A stretch of 64,000 nucleotides of DNA from Desmodesmus armatus. Its lineage: Eukaryota; Chlorophyta; Chlorophyceae; Sphaeropleales; Scenedesmaceae. Numbering within the stretch: position 1 is the first letter of the stretch; each line of letters starts with the position of its first letter. A model generated the notes under the pieces. The model had not been told where the DNA came from. It did not search any database and worked only from the letters and a program-made list of their open reading frames with translations. Location: positions 654,823 through 718,822 of the forward strand of contig VIIQ02000565.1 in the NCBI GenBank assembly GCA_007449985.2, written 5' to 3'. The translations under genes were made by a program, and so were the position numbers. Shown piece after piece: positions 1 through 10,782 of this stretch.

Positions 1-163
1 GTGTGTGTGTGTGGGGGGGGGGGGGGGGGGGAGGGGGCTTCAGGTGTGTGTGCATGAGGAATGAGGATGCGGTGACGCTCAACATCAAGCAAGCACATCA
101 CTTGATAGGCCCATACAGCCAAACAGCACACGCATGCACACAGGCACAGAGCAGGGTGTGCAG
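1..163. repeat. GT/G-rich intron sequence at the left edge
   Basis: A short GT repeat runs into a G run (about 1-35), followed by ordinary intron-like sequence up to an acceptor CAG at 161-163. It is probably an intron of the gene that continues to 4041. No earlier exon could be fixed because the window begins here. Confidence 0.5.
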
Positions 164-833
164 CAACATCGTGCCTGGCAGCATAAAGGAAGTCCCTGTG
201 GTGAGCCATGCTGCTGTTTGGGAGGGGAAGAGGGGCTGCGGGAGAGTGATTGTGTGGGGCTGAGGGGAGGTGGGGTGCACACGTGTGTTTTGTGTTAGAC
301 ACTAAGCTTGATGACAGGTGTGTGTGTGTGTGTGTGGGTGGGTGGGTGGGGTGGGGGGGGGGGCTGGTGGACGTGTGTGCGGGGAAATTGAGGAATTCAC
401 CGCGGCGGTGAATTTGACAACGCAAGCACAGCACAGACAGGTAAGCGGCATGCTCCTGTAATGACGCCTTCAGGCATGGGCGTGTGCAATGACATCGTTC
501 CTGGCAGCATATGCTGCTGCTGCTGTTCCCAGCTGCCCTTTGTGCTGCTGCTGCTGCTGCTGTCGCTATGTCAGCTGCTGCATCCTGCTCTTCTTGATGT
601 TGTATATTCGCACCTGTCCCCCACCTTCCACCCGCCCACCCCCAACCCGGCCCCCTGCATTGAGGCTGACCTCCGTGATTGCCTTTGCATATATGCGCGC
701 ACACTGTGTGACAAACCCTTCTGCTGCTGACACGCACACTGTGTGACAAACCCTTCTGCTGCAAACCCTTCTGCTGCTGCCACATGCCGTCCCCTGCTGC
801 TGCTGCTACTGCTGCTGCTGGTGCTGCTGCTGG

Positions 834-908
<75 letters not shown>

Positions 909-2895
909 CACACCTGTACACCCCCCCCCCGGCCGCAGACGCTGCGTCTGACCAAGGGCAGCAGTGGTGAGTACCGGCTGCGCATGCCCACCGCGCTCAT
1001 CCTGTCGCAGTTTGCCTATGCCAAGATGCCACTCACACTCCCTTTGGAGGTGTTCGTGGACGGCAAGCCAGCAGGTGGGCTGAGGTGTTGCGGGAGGGGG
1101 CAATTCAGACAAACATTGCCCCAGTATCAACACGTTGGAACATACACCCTATTATTGTGTGCAGGGGGGGGGGGCATGCTGACAGTCTTGACAAGGATTA
1201 GCCAGTATCGGATATTCAGACGAGACACCCAAGAATGCATTGCTAGAACGGGGGGTGGGGGGGTGTGTGTGGGGGGGGGGGGGGGTGCTGTCGCAGTTTG
1301 CGTACCACAAGATGCCCCTCACACTGCCACTGGAGGTGTTCGTGGATGGCAAGCCAGCAGGTGGGCTGATGCATCAGGTTGTTTTGTGTGTGTGTGTTGG
1401 GGGGGGGGGGGTGCTGCTTGATTCCTGCAGGCGTTTGTAAGTGGCAAGCCAGCAGGCGGGCTGAGGGGGGGGGGCTATGGAGAGTACCGCTCAGCGGTGA
1501 AAGTGCCCCACCCTCCCTTGCAGTTGGCTTTTTCTAAGTATAACCCCACTCCTCCCGCCCGACACCCACCCAAACTCCTGTATTTGCAGTTGGAAGCACC
1601 CCACTGCGCAAGCGCCCTCACCTGCTATTCCAACACTCGCCCGGCCATATTGTATTTTTCACACCCACATCCTTCTTATCTTCCCCCCTTTCCCCCGCCG
1701 GACCCGTAACTTCCTCCCTTCCCCCACCACTTTGCAGTTGGAGGCACCCCGTTGCGCAAGCGGCCCCATCTGGTGTCGCGAGACGTCAACAGCCCCCACC
1801 ACGGCCGCCCTCTGGTGAAGATCGTGTGCGACTGTGAAAGGTACGCAGACACATCATGTGTGACGTACAACTGCTTCCTGTCTGCTTAATGCTTGCCTCC
1901 GCTAATTTTGATGTGTACTTGGGCTACACAGTAGCATCATTAGTGAGTTGCTCACACACCCTTTTGTTTGCTGCACTGTACCCTGACTGTACTGCACCTG
2001 ACTTTACAGCTCCTATGTTTTAGGGCGTGCACTGCACTGTAATGGGCAGCGCAGAGTCTGCTGGTCTGGCCACTATGCTGGCTACACAGTACATGCACTC
2101 AGTATGGCATACCAATGTGGTGTACTGTACTGCACTGTACTTACCCATTGCGAATCATACAGGTACTGCCTATCAGGCCTTGCCTCTGCTGGCCTTGGCC
2201 ACTACGTTGGCTACACAGAGGTCCCATGTGTGTAACATGCAAACCACTGCCCTGCAATGCCCTGCAATGCCCTGCACTGCACTGGCGCAGGTACCGCCTG
2301 TCAGGCCCCTTCTGGCCTTGGCCACCACGTGGGCTTCACAGTACTGTACTGACAGCATCGTGCAACTCAACGCATGGCACTCCTCTGTACTGCACTGTAC
2401 TGCATTATACAGGTACCGTCTGTTAGGCCTGCCCTCTGCCGGCCCGGCCAAGGCTTGGCCACGACGTTGGCTACACAGCACTGTACTTACTGCATCATGC
2501 AACTCAGCGCATGACACTCTTCTGTACTGTACTGCACCGCACTGTACAGGTACCGCCTATCAGGCCTTGCCTCTGCCGGCCTGGGTCACTACGTTGGCTA
2601 CACCGTCACCAAGGTGGCCTCAGAGGACGGCTCAGCCATCACCCTATGCCTGGAGTCACCCCAGGGCAGAACAGCTGAGGGGGAGGCAGGCTGCGACGAC
2701 ACCTCAGCAGCAGCAGCAGCAGCAGCAGCAGCGGGGCTAGGGGCCCTTGCAGCTGCTGCAGCAGAAGCGGAAGCAGCAGCAGCAGCAGCAGCAGCAGCGT
2801 CAGGACAGCAGCAGGAGGAGCTGTCAGCTGCGGAGGTGTCTGCTGCACTGGCGGCGGCAGCAGCAGCGGCGGCGGCGGCTGTAGGTATGGACAGC

Positions 2896-2929
<34 letters not shown>

Positions 2930-3048
2930 GTGGTGGTGGTGGTGGTGGTTGTTATGGAACCCAGGCACCTGCTGCGGCTGCTGCTGAGTGTGCTGCGCTG
3001 GGTAGGGCTCGTCGGAGTGGGGCTGCCTCAAGGCTACGTTTGGCACAG

Positions 3049-3101
<53 letters not shown>

Positions 3102-3893
3102 CGAACAGCAGCAGCAGCAGCAGCAGCAGCAGGGATGGTCTGTTGCACAGCAGCAGCAGCAGCAGCCTATTGATCAGGAGCTGCTGCACCAGCATATAGC
3201 GCCGCACCTGCTGGCCGAGCTGCTGCTGCAGCACCAGACGCAGCACCAGCAGCAGCAGCAGCAGCCGGCACCAACACAACAACAGATGCAGCCGCTGCAG
3301 CAGCAGCAGCGACCAACTTCTGACTGGTTTGCCGGGCAGGAACCAACACCACAGCAGCATCCAGTGCAGCAGCAGCAGCAGCAGCAGCAGTGTACGCCAG
3401 AGCTGTTTGCTGACCTGCAGCAGCAGTTGCTGCAATACCAGCTGCTGTTCCAGCAGCTGGGCCTACAGCCGCCAATGATGGTGGATAAGGCCATACAGGC
3501 GCAGCCGGCAGACATCACTGCTGCCACTGCTGCCGCAGCCGCCGCCGCCGCTGCTGCTGCTGCTGCTGATAGGGATGGCAAGGCCGGTGCCCAGCAGCAG
3601 GCCAGTACCGGTACGGCGAGTGCAGCAGCGGCGGCGGCTGCACCGCAGCTTGTGGGGAGTAGGAAGCGTCAGAGGGTATCACTAGAGGCCTCAAGGCACC
3701 AATCAGCAGCAGCAGCAGCAGCAGCAACAGCGGCGGCGACGGCGGCGGCACCAGCAGGGCAAGTGCCTCAAGTGTCAGCTTTGCATCACTCTCGGCTAAC
3801 TGCTGCTGTCACAGTGAAGCAAGAGACCACCCAGGCAGGAGGGCGTTCAGCCAGGGCTGGTGCACTCAGGGAGCCCTTGCAGCAGGATTCGAG

Positions 3894-3969
<76 letters not shown>

Positions 3970-4041
3970 TGTCTGCCTGTTGGTCAGCGGGTGGTGGAGG
4001 CAGATGAAGCTGCAGATGCGTTGCTCATGCTGTCGCGCTGA
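164..4041 (+). CDS. Unrecognised protein with poly-Ala/poly-Gln C-terminal half (5' end missing)
   Basis: Four exons join in frame: 164-200, 939-1074, 1738-1840 and 2550-4041, giving 588 visible residues with TGA at 4039-4041. The first ~130 residues are ordinary globular sequence, including the stretches LILSQFAYAKMPLTLPLEVF and GHYVGYTVTKV. I do not recognise the family. The remaining ~450 residues are low complexity: poly-Ala blocks (near 2706-2800, 2850-2920, 3530-3570 and 3896-3962) alternate with poly-Gln blocks (3046-3160, 3246-3310, 3365-3390). Such tails are common in algal nuclear regulators, but that does not give a function here. The visible phases (37, 136, 103, 1492 nt) fit together, which supports the model. 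Three of the four exons have extra edge copies in adjacent introns. Confidence 0.6.
485..515 (+). repeat. Decayed copy of the 164-200 exon
   Basis: The bases around ACATCGTTCCTGGCAGCAT repeat the start of the exon at 164-200 (ACATCGTGCCTGGCAGCAT). The acceptor is lost and the copy runs into CTG repeats. Confidence 0.6.
789..906 (+). repeat. (CTG)n trinucleotide array
   Basis: A CTG/GCT array with a few variants (GGTGCTG early on) that becomes pure for about 20 units before 905. It lies in the intron, about 30 bases upstream of the acceptor at 936-938, separated from it by a C run. Confidence 0.9.
1286..1455 (+). repeat. Two copies of the 3' part of exon 939-1074
   Basis: 1286-1360 repeats the last ~75 bases of exon 939-1074. 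It is in frame, has one visible amino-acid change (AYAK to AYHK) and keeps its own donor (GTGGGC at 1361). A second, shorter copy at 1430-1455 keeps only the GKPAG end, and its donor has changed from GT to GC. G runs separate the copies. Confidence 0.85.
1590..1625 (+). repeat. Copy of the 5' part of exon 1738-1840
   Basis: After TTTGCAG at 1584-1589 the next ~36 bases repeat the start of the exon at 1738 (TTGGAGGCACCCCGTTGCGC) with scattered substitutions. The copy then diverges. Confidence 0.8.
2030..2549 (+). repeat. ~125-bp tandem array of the start of exon 2550
   Basis: The exon start at 2550 (GTACCGCCTATCAGGCCTTG) is preceded by copies at 2413, 2291 and 2163, each after a CAG, and by a more decayed one near 2051-2091. 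Spacings are 137, 122 and 128 bases. The intron sequence between them (TACTGTACTGCA-type) is repeated too, so whole units were duplicated. Only the 2550 copy reads into the long last exon. Confidence 0.85.
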
Positions 4042-4051
4042 TCAAGGCGCT

Positions 4052-4092
<41 letters not shown>

Positions 4093-4149
4093 AGCCTGGC
4101 TGCGGGAGCGGCACATGATGTCGCGCTGACAAGGGCGATGGGTGACATG

Positions 4150-4193
<44 letters not shown>

Positions 4194-4260
4194 CGAGGCA
4201 GCGGCACATGCTGTTGCGCTGATGAGGGTGCTGGCCGATGGCAGCAGCAGCAGCAGTGGA
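4006..4260 (+). repeat. Imperfect repeat spanning the stop codon of the first gene
   Basis: A unit containing CATGCTGTCGCGCTGA followed by (CAG)n occurs three times: around 4027 (holding the actual TGA), 4112 and 4207. The 3' UTR therefore repeats the end of the coding sequence, with CAG arrays at 4053-4091, 4153-4192 and 4239-4258. Confidence 0.75.
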
Positions 4261-5862
4261 GACATGCGGCACAAGTTGACAATGCACGCCGTGCAGGGTG
4301 CCAACAAATGTCTTGCGACAGCAGTATCTCGCATGAGCAGCGGTGCAGACGGCTGACGGGGGGTGTTATGGAAAGAGGCAGCCGCTGGGAGACAGTGGAA
4401 GCTGGTTTGATGACGTGCCTAAGCAGCGGCAGCAGCAGGTGTTGAGCCGCATTGACGGCAGCAGGGAAGTTTGGCGCCACGTTGTCTTCGACACAGGCTG
4501 TACAACTGGACTGCCCCTTGGCTGGCTGACCAAAATGGATACCGAAACACTCAGTGTAGCGTGTGCCTTTTTGATTGATTGCGAGGGTCACCGCATGTGC
4601 CCGCCCTTGCCTTTCACCTGTACTGTTTCATTGGTGTGTTACGTTGTTCGCACGGGCTGCATTGAGTCAGTATGAGCTGAATTTTGCTACCTATTTGATG
4701 GGGTGCGATTTGGGCAGAGCCTCTCAGAAGTTCTCTTGGCAGACTTGACCATGATTCATCCCACTGCTATAGCAGTGATGCTGTTTTACCTGGGTTTGCA
4801 GCTGGCTGCTGCTGCAGTTTATGAGTGCTATTAGGTCAGCACCGTGACGTTCAAGTGTGATGGGTTCAGTGTGTGCTGACAACGTCTTGATGACTGCAAT
4901 CAGTGGCAAGCGCTGCCTGCTGGTGCGCCTTTGCCGTGTGTGTGTGTGTGGGGGGGGGGTGACTGTACCCATGCGCATGCAGTATCGCTCTGCATGTATG
5001 TGTTTGGCATTGACAAGCCATTGCTGCATTTTCTTTGGCCGGCATAGCGGTTGCTAACCTTGTGGTCTCTGATTGTGGGCCTTAACTACCATCCAGCCAA
5101 ATCACAACTGCAAGCAAATGTGATGCTTGTCATTTGTGGTAGCCAGCAGGATATTGTCGACGACTGGTTTCATGCAGCCGGCTCATGCTGCAGGCGGAGA
5201 GGTGCCTCTCGTCCTGGTGATTGTGCATGCATGCCCTATCATGAGTTGTGTGTATCGCCGGCTACTGACAGCACTCTCAGACTGTGTGTCCCTTGATTTG
5301 ATGGAGTCTTGGAATGCACCTGCAGCCAGTGGGCAAATGTGTCCTCTGCACATCGTTTGGCTTGAGTTGAGTCTGGCGCCCTGACCGGTGGTGTTCCATG
5401 TTTTAACTGGCATCTTGGATAATCGAGATTGCATCTGACGGTGAGCTGCCATTTCAGCTGTCCCAGACCAATGATTTCAAGGCGGTACTGCACATGTACT
5501 GTACAGCACGTCACAACAGAGTCCTGATTGACTGATCATTCAGACCCCAGGCAGCCCAACGCATGTGATTGTTGAGTTTGTATCGTTGGCGAAAGCTCTA
5601 CCTTTGACTCCCTCAAAGTATTTAAGAGCAGCTCAGCTTCAGCAAGATCTGGATCTGCTTTTCAGCCTTTGCTTTTCAGTCTCTTCGGACTGATTGCCAA
5701 CTCTCGTCAGCTTCAACTGCCGGCCCTCATTCCCTTCAATTGTTTTGAAACGTGGCTCACAGCATCCAAGTCGACTTCTGGCGCAGCAGCAGCAGGGCTC
5801 CAAACGAGCAGCAGGGAGTTACAGGCAGAACACCACTGCTGTGATCCTGCAAGAAGAGAGCA
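4261..5862. other. Intergenic region / 3' UTR, no gene seen
   Basis: No ORF here looks coding. It should hold the 3' UTR of the first gene and the promoter and 5' UTR of the phosphatase gene. I found no recognisable promoter element. Confidence 0.5.
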
Positions 5863-8800
5863 ATGTTGCGGACAGATAAGGTGAGCAATGGCAGTTTGTT
5901 ATGCTTCCTGAACACACTGTCGGGTGGCAGCACACTTGTGCGTGGGCTGTGGCAGCAGCAGAGGACAGCACGAGCACCCCCTTCCCCCTCCTCAAGCTAT
6001 CAATGCATTCCGGCCTGCTGTACAGCTGTAAATGCTCAACTTGTTGTATTGTATACCTGTGTCCCTGTGCAGACCCTTCACCTGATGAGGCATGGAGTGA
6101 CAGGTAGGGATACATAGGCTGCCACACTGACCGCCTTCAGGACAGCCCTCAAGGGCAGCAACAAGCATGCTGCTGCTGCTGTTGCTGCTCTGTGTATCAA
6201 CACATTGTTGTCCCTTCCTGCCCTCAGCACAGCTCTGCATGCAGGAGCCCCTGCATCTGCAGCATTAGCATGCATTGGTTGGTGCCGAGTTGTATGCTCA
6301 CATGCATCTGTACTTGTACTTGTACTGTACCACTGCAGAGATGAATGAGTACCTGGGCCGGACGCCACACCCCTACGGCACACGCATTGATAAAGGGGCT
6401 GCATTAGGCTCAACATAGCCACATGCTTGTGTTGTTTGTCCGCATGTTCGCAGAGATGAATGAATACCTAGGTCGCACACCTCACCCCTACGGCACGCCA
6501 CGCTTCAAGGACCCCTTGCTGTGAGTGGTGGGCTGACGAAAGGGGGAGACAACAGGGCTGGTGTTGTTCCTGGTGCTGTACCTGTTGTCTTCAAGTGGTG
6601 TAACAGGCGTGCTTGCTGTCTGGCATCCTGTGCTGTTTCTGTTTGGTGTACTTCTTGTGTGTCTGTGCGCACACAGCTACGATACCCGCCTGACATGCAG
6701 CGGTCAAGCAGAGGCAACAGGGGCTGCAGGCCAGGTTACTCGTCTACCGCAGAAGCTGGTGGTGCTAACTGTGCCCCCCCCCTCCCAAAGTCTCCAACGT
6801 CCAACATGCAGTACATCTCCAACACATGCTCCGCCTATGTCCTGTGCTGTGTGTGTTGCTGTGTGCTGCCTGTGTGCTCGTTTGTGTCCACAGATACGAC
6901 ACACGACTAACAGCGAGGGGCCAATCGGAAGCAGCTCGGGCAGCCGGCCAAGTTACTCGATTACGGCAAAAGCCAGAGCTACTTGTGGTGTCACCCCTCA
7001 CACGGGCCCTGCAGACAGCCACACTGGCGTACGGGCAGCAGCCGCCCTGCCCTGTGCATGTTGAGCCGTTGTGGCGGGAGCGGCTGTATTTGTCATCTGA
7101 CGTGGGGCGGCACCCGCAGCAGCTGCAGCAGGAGTATCCACAGTGAGTTAGGGCAGATCATCCAGGGGTGTGAGTGTATTGTAGTGCATAGGGGATGAGG
7201 GTGCTGCCACCCCCCCCCCCCCCCCGCGCCCCACCTCAACACACGCACAAGCTTTGCTTTGGGGGGGGGGGGGGGCAGGGGGGAGAGATGAGACGGGAGG
7301 GGGAGGGGGACAACGGATATATGGGGGGCAGGTGCAGGGATGAGCGCTGCAGACAGCCACACTCGCATATGGGCAGCAGCCGCTCTGCCCTGTGTGTGTT
7401 GAGCCGTTGTGGAGGGAGCGGCTGTACCTGTCGTCTGATGTGGGGAGGCACCCGCAGCAGCTGCAGCAGGAGTACCCCCAGTGAGTTGGGACTTGCCAGG
7501 GCTTTTACTGTTACTGTTACTGTTACATGGTTCAGGCTGAGCCTGAACACCCCGTAGGGAGCCAACGAGGCTCATGGGGCATCAGCATCATAGAACGCAT
7601 CAGCAAATACTGCCAGGGCACGAGCAGCAGCAGGGCTAAGGGGTGGGTGGGTGCGGGAGACGGCAGGGGGGGGGGCAGTGAATCAGGTGGGGTTTTGCGC
7701 CAGTCCTCTGCAAGTGGAGTCCCTGTGAGGAACATAGGGCTTTATGTGATAATGCATGTCGTTGGGCGGCACCTGCAGCAACCCCAGTGTGACAGCACAA
7801 GTGCAAGGATAAAAGGGAGTATTGTAGGGTGAATGTTATATCCCAGTCAAATGTGCCTTTCCTTTTCCCTTACAACCTTGAAGAGTCCTCTGGAGGGGCT
7901 TGGTGCGCTTTTTTGATGTTTTATTGTTTTATAATTTATTTAAATTTAATCATTTTATTTATTTTTATTATTATTTATAATTTATTATAATTATTTTATT
8001 ATTTTTATTATTATTTAAATAAATACGCTCAGCCGCTGTGACAGCTTGAGGATGTTGCACCACAAGGGGTACTGCTGGTCTGGGCAATGGATGATCAGAG
8101 GACAGCAACTGAGAAGGGCTTTGTGAAGACTGAAAAATACTGGCTAGCTGTGCAGTTGGCAAGGAACACTGTGGGATGCGTCTGTTGAACATGTGCGTTC
8201 CTGCTCTTTCCTTGCTGTGCAGGTTTGGTTGGGACCACTTGCCGGACGTGTGGTGGCACACACACAGCCCTGACGACCCATATGCAATCCATCCAGAGCC
8301 CGAGGGTGAGTCGATCTCATGGGGCAGCTGGGGATGGGGTGGGAGGGAGGGGGGGGGGAGCATTGCTGTGGCAGTGTGCCGGGGGGGGGGGGTGCGGTGA
8401 CAGTGGGCGGCGCGGGGGGGGGGGGGGGGGGGATGTTCGTACAAACACACTCTTTTGCGCATCATTTGTGAGGCGACCCATGAGAGATGGCAGAAAGGGG
8501 GGTTACCACAGGAGCATCTTGACAAGGAAGTGGGGGGTGGGGGCATCAAAGGGCACCAGATGCCATCTGGTGTGTGACACAACATAGCACTGCAAGTGCC
8601 ACATTGCCCTGCAGCCACCGGTCTCTGAAAGCCGACCCGGGCCCACGAAACCCTTCAAACCCTCAATCAACAGTGTTTCAATGTCACACGCTCACTCAGC
8701 CTTTCATGTGGGATACAGACTCTGAACCTCAGGTTATGGTTATATAGGCTATGCAGCTGTTGTCACCGTTGCCACTGCCAAGTAGCTTTCACCAGCTCAT

Positions 8801-9171
8801 GACCACCGCTGCTGTGTGCCGCGTTTGCCGTCGTGTGCAGACGTCTTCTACCCCCGCATACAGCAGCTGCAGCAGTGGATAGCGGAGCGGCCGGGGGTGA
8901 AATTTGTAACTGTCACAAGCTCTGACCAGCTGATACCTACTGCCTGTGTGTGCCGTGTGTGGCATGTGTGCTGCTTGCAGACGTCTTCTACCCCCGCATG
9001 CAGCAGCTGCAGCAGTGGATAGCAGAGCGGCCAGAGCAGTGCATAGCAGTGGTGTCGCACTGGGGTGTGCTGCAGGCATTGACAGGGGAGGACTTTGACA
9101 ATTGTGAACTTATGACTGTGAAGCTGTCAGAGCTGAAGGTTGCTGCTTGGAGCCCTGCCAATGCTGCCTGA
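5863..9171 (+). CDS. Histidine phosphatase (phosphoglycerate mutase-like) family protein
   Basis: Six exons, 5863-5880, 6073-6103, 6454-6520, 6894-7142, 8223-8305 and 8981-9171, join in frame to 212 residues ending TGA. The phospho-acceptor motif LMRHGVT lies at residues 10-16 (His13). The phosphate-binding Arg is in SPLTRALQTA, the acid residue follows in VEPLWRE, and the second catalytic His is in VVSHWGVLQAL. This is a complete histidine phosphatase core and matches the plant and algal phosphoglycerate mutase-like group; the substrate cannot be told. The first exon encodes only six residues (MLRTDK), with ATG at 5863 followed directly by a GTGAGC donor. No targeting peptide is evident. Exons 3, 4 and 6 have additional partial copies in the introns, some still open and with splice sites. 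Confidence 0.85.
6339..6392 (+). repeat. Copy of exon 3 of the phosphatase gene
   Basis: After CTGCAG, the bases from 6339 encode EMNEYLGRTPHPYGT exactly as exon 3 (6454-6520) does. They then diverge before the donor. The copy lies 115 bases upstream of the real exon start. Confidence 0.85.
6677..6770 (+). repeat. Decayed copy of the 5' part of exon 4
   Basis: After CACACAG the copy reads YDTRLTCSGQAEATGAAGQV, against YDTRLTARGQSEAARAAGQV in the real exon (6894-7142). Similarity fades after the VVLTV region, so it is a partial, mutated copy 217 bases upstream. Confidence 0.85.
7344..7480 (+). repeat. Open copy of the 3' half of exon 4, with donor
   Basis: The copy encodes the ALQTATLAYGQQP...QEYPQ segment of exon 4 with few changes. 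It has no stop and ends at a GTGAGT donor in the same phase as the real exon. A further scrap of the same end (GRHLQQPQ) lies near 7765-7790. Spliced in addition to exon 4 it would repeat ~45 residues. Confidence 0.85.
7916..8027. other. Very AT-rich island in a phosphatase intron
   Basis: About 110 bases are almost entirely A and T (TTTATTATTT-type), inside an otherwise GC-rich intron. The 5' flank is the intron sequence after the exon 4 echoes. Confidence 0.85.
8841..8895 (+). repeat. Copy of the start of the last phosphatase exon
   Basis: After GTGTGCAG the bases encode DVFYPRIQQLQQWIAERPG, as the real last exon at 8981 does (DVFYPRMQQLQQWIAERPE). The copy is 140 bases upstream, has an intact acceptor and diverges right after. 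Confidence 0.9.
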
Positions 9172-9795
9172 ACGAGGATCTTGCATGTTCTTCCAGGTTG
9201 TTGATGAGATGGGTTTGTGATGTTGTTTCTACTCAATCGTGTCTGTTATTGGTGTGTCACAGAGTGGGAATGCAGTGCATGTGGAGGGGGGCGACGAAGG
9301 GTGGGTTGGTCCTGACAGTGACCAGTGCTGGATTTGTTCTGGGTGCTGGGACCTCCAGGAGTCCTGGCATATGCAGTTTGCCCTGAGCGACTGGTTGACC
9401 ATTATCTCGCATCTCTTATGTGTAGTAAGTGATGGCATCATGCCAGAGGTGTTGTGGCGCCATGCTGCTGGTGCTGCTGCACTGGGTGTGAGCTGCACTG
9501 TCCGCTTTCCCAGGTTTCTTCTCTCCTCTCTTTCATGTTGGATGGCGAGTGCATCTAGGGAGGGGGAGTGCCGCAGCATTGGCAAAAGTGAGGCTCATCT
9601 GCTGTCTGTTATGGTGGCAAAGTCTCTGCTGCGACGACAGGAAACTGCTGTCGTGCAGTGATTGACAGTTATTGTGTTGCATCTAGTATCTTTTGTTGGT
9701 GCTGCCAACGTCTTCTTGAGTTGATTGGTCTCTGCTCAAGTGCGGGACTGTCGAGGTGTCCTGCATGCGGAAACTCATGCCTTTCCATGCTCTTG

Positions 9796-10395
9796 TCAGG
9801 TCTGGAATGTTTGTGGCATGCTGGGTGTAGTCATCCCCTGCGGTGATAGGGCTTCTGGCAGTGTCAGCTGAGCAGGTGGTGTGGAATGCTGATCTGCCAA
9901 AGTGAAAGCTGGCAACTCTACGTCCCTTTGCTGGCCGACGTCCTTAGGTGGCATCGCCAGCCTCATCATGCTTGCAACTGCTTTGCTGAATGCAGCCAGC
10001 TGGTTAGGTTTGGGCAGCTGCGCAGATAGCAGTGCGCAGTCGACCCCACGGCCACCCAAACACAGTGCCGCACGCTGCGCTGCATCTCTTGTTGCCAACA
10101 ACTTAGTGTGTGCGCTGCTGGCCTGAGCACCACCTCGCCGCCGGTGTAGCACGCCGTGAGACAATGCAGGGGGAGGGGCAAAGGAAACATCAGGCAGCAG
10201 GTGCGGGTGGGCTAGTAGCAAGGTCCCTGCAGTGGGGGCATACAGGCTGCGCCGGCAGCTGCTCCACTTCCTGGCTGCTATGGTGAAGGGTATCACTTGC
10301 TGAGGACCCTTGGAGTCCGTTGGCACAGGTACGAGGCAGGCACCAAGTGCTTGCAACGACAAGCTCTCCACCTGACTGGCTTCTTGACAAGTCAA
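9796..10395 (-). CDS. Possible coding stretch, unrecognised (weak)
   Basis: An uninterrupted minus-strand reading frame of about 199 residues with varied composition and no low complexity. It lies between two plus-strand genes. It has no recognisable domain and its start is not settled. It could be an exon of a minus-strand gene or chance in GC-rich sequence. The rest of 9172-10782 shows nothing. Confidence 0.2.
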   Translation of the reverse strand: MTCQEASQVESLSLQALGACLVPVPTDSKGPQQVIPFTIAARKWSSCRRSLYAPTAGTLLLAHPHLLPDVSFAPPPALSHGVLHRRRGGAQASSAHTKLLATRDAAQRAALCLGGRGVDCALLSAQLPKPNQLAAFSKAVASMMRLAMPPKDVGQQRDVELPAFTLADQHSTPPAQLTLPEALSPQGMTTPSMPQTFQT

Positions 10396-10782
10396 ACAGC
10401 AACACCAGTGGTTGTCTCAAGTGCTGCCACACAGGAAGACTTGGACTCATTTTGGGAACAATGCAGGCAAACATACTTTGTTAGTATACGAACTGCAACA
10501 AGAGCCCGGCTCTCGCAGAAACTCTCGCCACATTCCGAAAACACAAGCCCGACGGTCAGTCGCATCACACGCGACCAGCTCTTGTGCTGCATTGTAAATT
10601 GCGTGCTTTGGAAAGCGCACATCAGCATTCGAGGTAACGCTCCGCACTGGGTGGTTCACAGGGTGGTCAATGATGCTCTACTGCTGATGCTCTGCTGCTC
10701 CCAAGCATCCCTGCCCTTGGACCACACAACACCATCTGCATGTACGTGTGTGTGTCGCCTCCTACAGATCGCTGCTAACGTC

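Noticed and set aside
571..921. Minus-strand poly-Ser frame
   Set aside because: Produced by the CTG array read in another frame; no sequence beyond the repeat looks coding.
2030..2549. CRISPR-like array
   Set aside because: Spacing is regular, but the repeated unit is an exon edge with intron and there are no unique spacers or cas genes; the genome is eukaryotic.
2639..3581. Several long minus-strand and alternate plus frames over the first gene
   Set aside because: CAG/GCT repeats keep all frames open. Only the frame continuous with the upstream spliced exons was kept.
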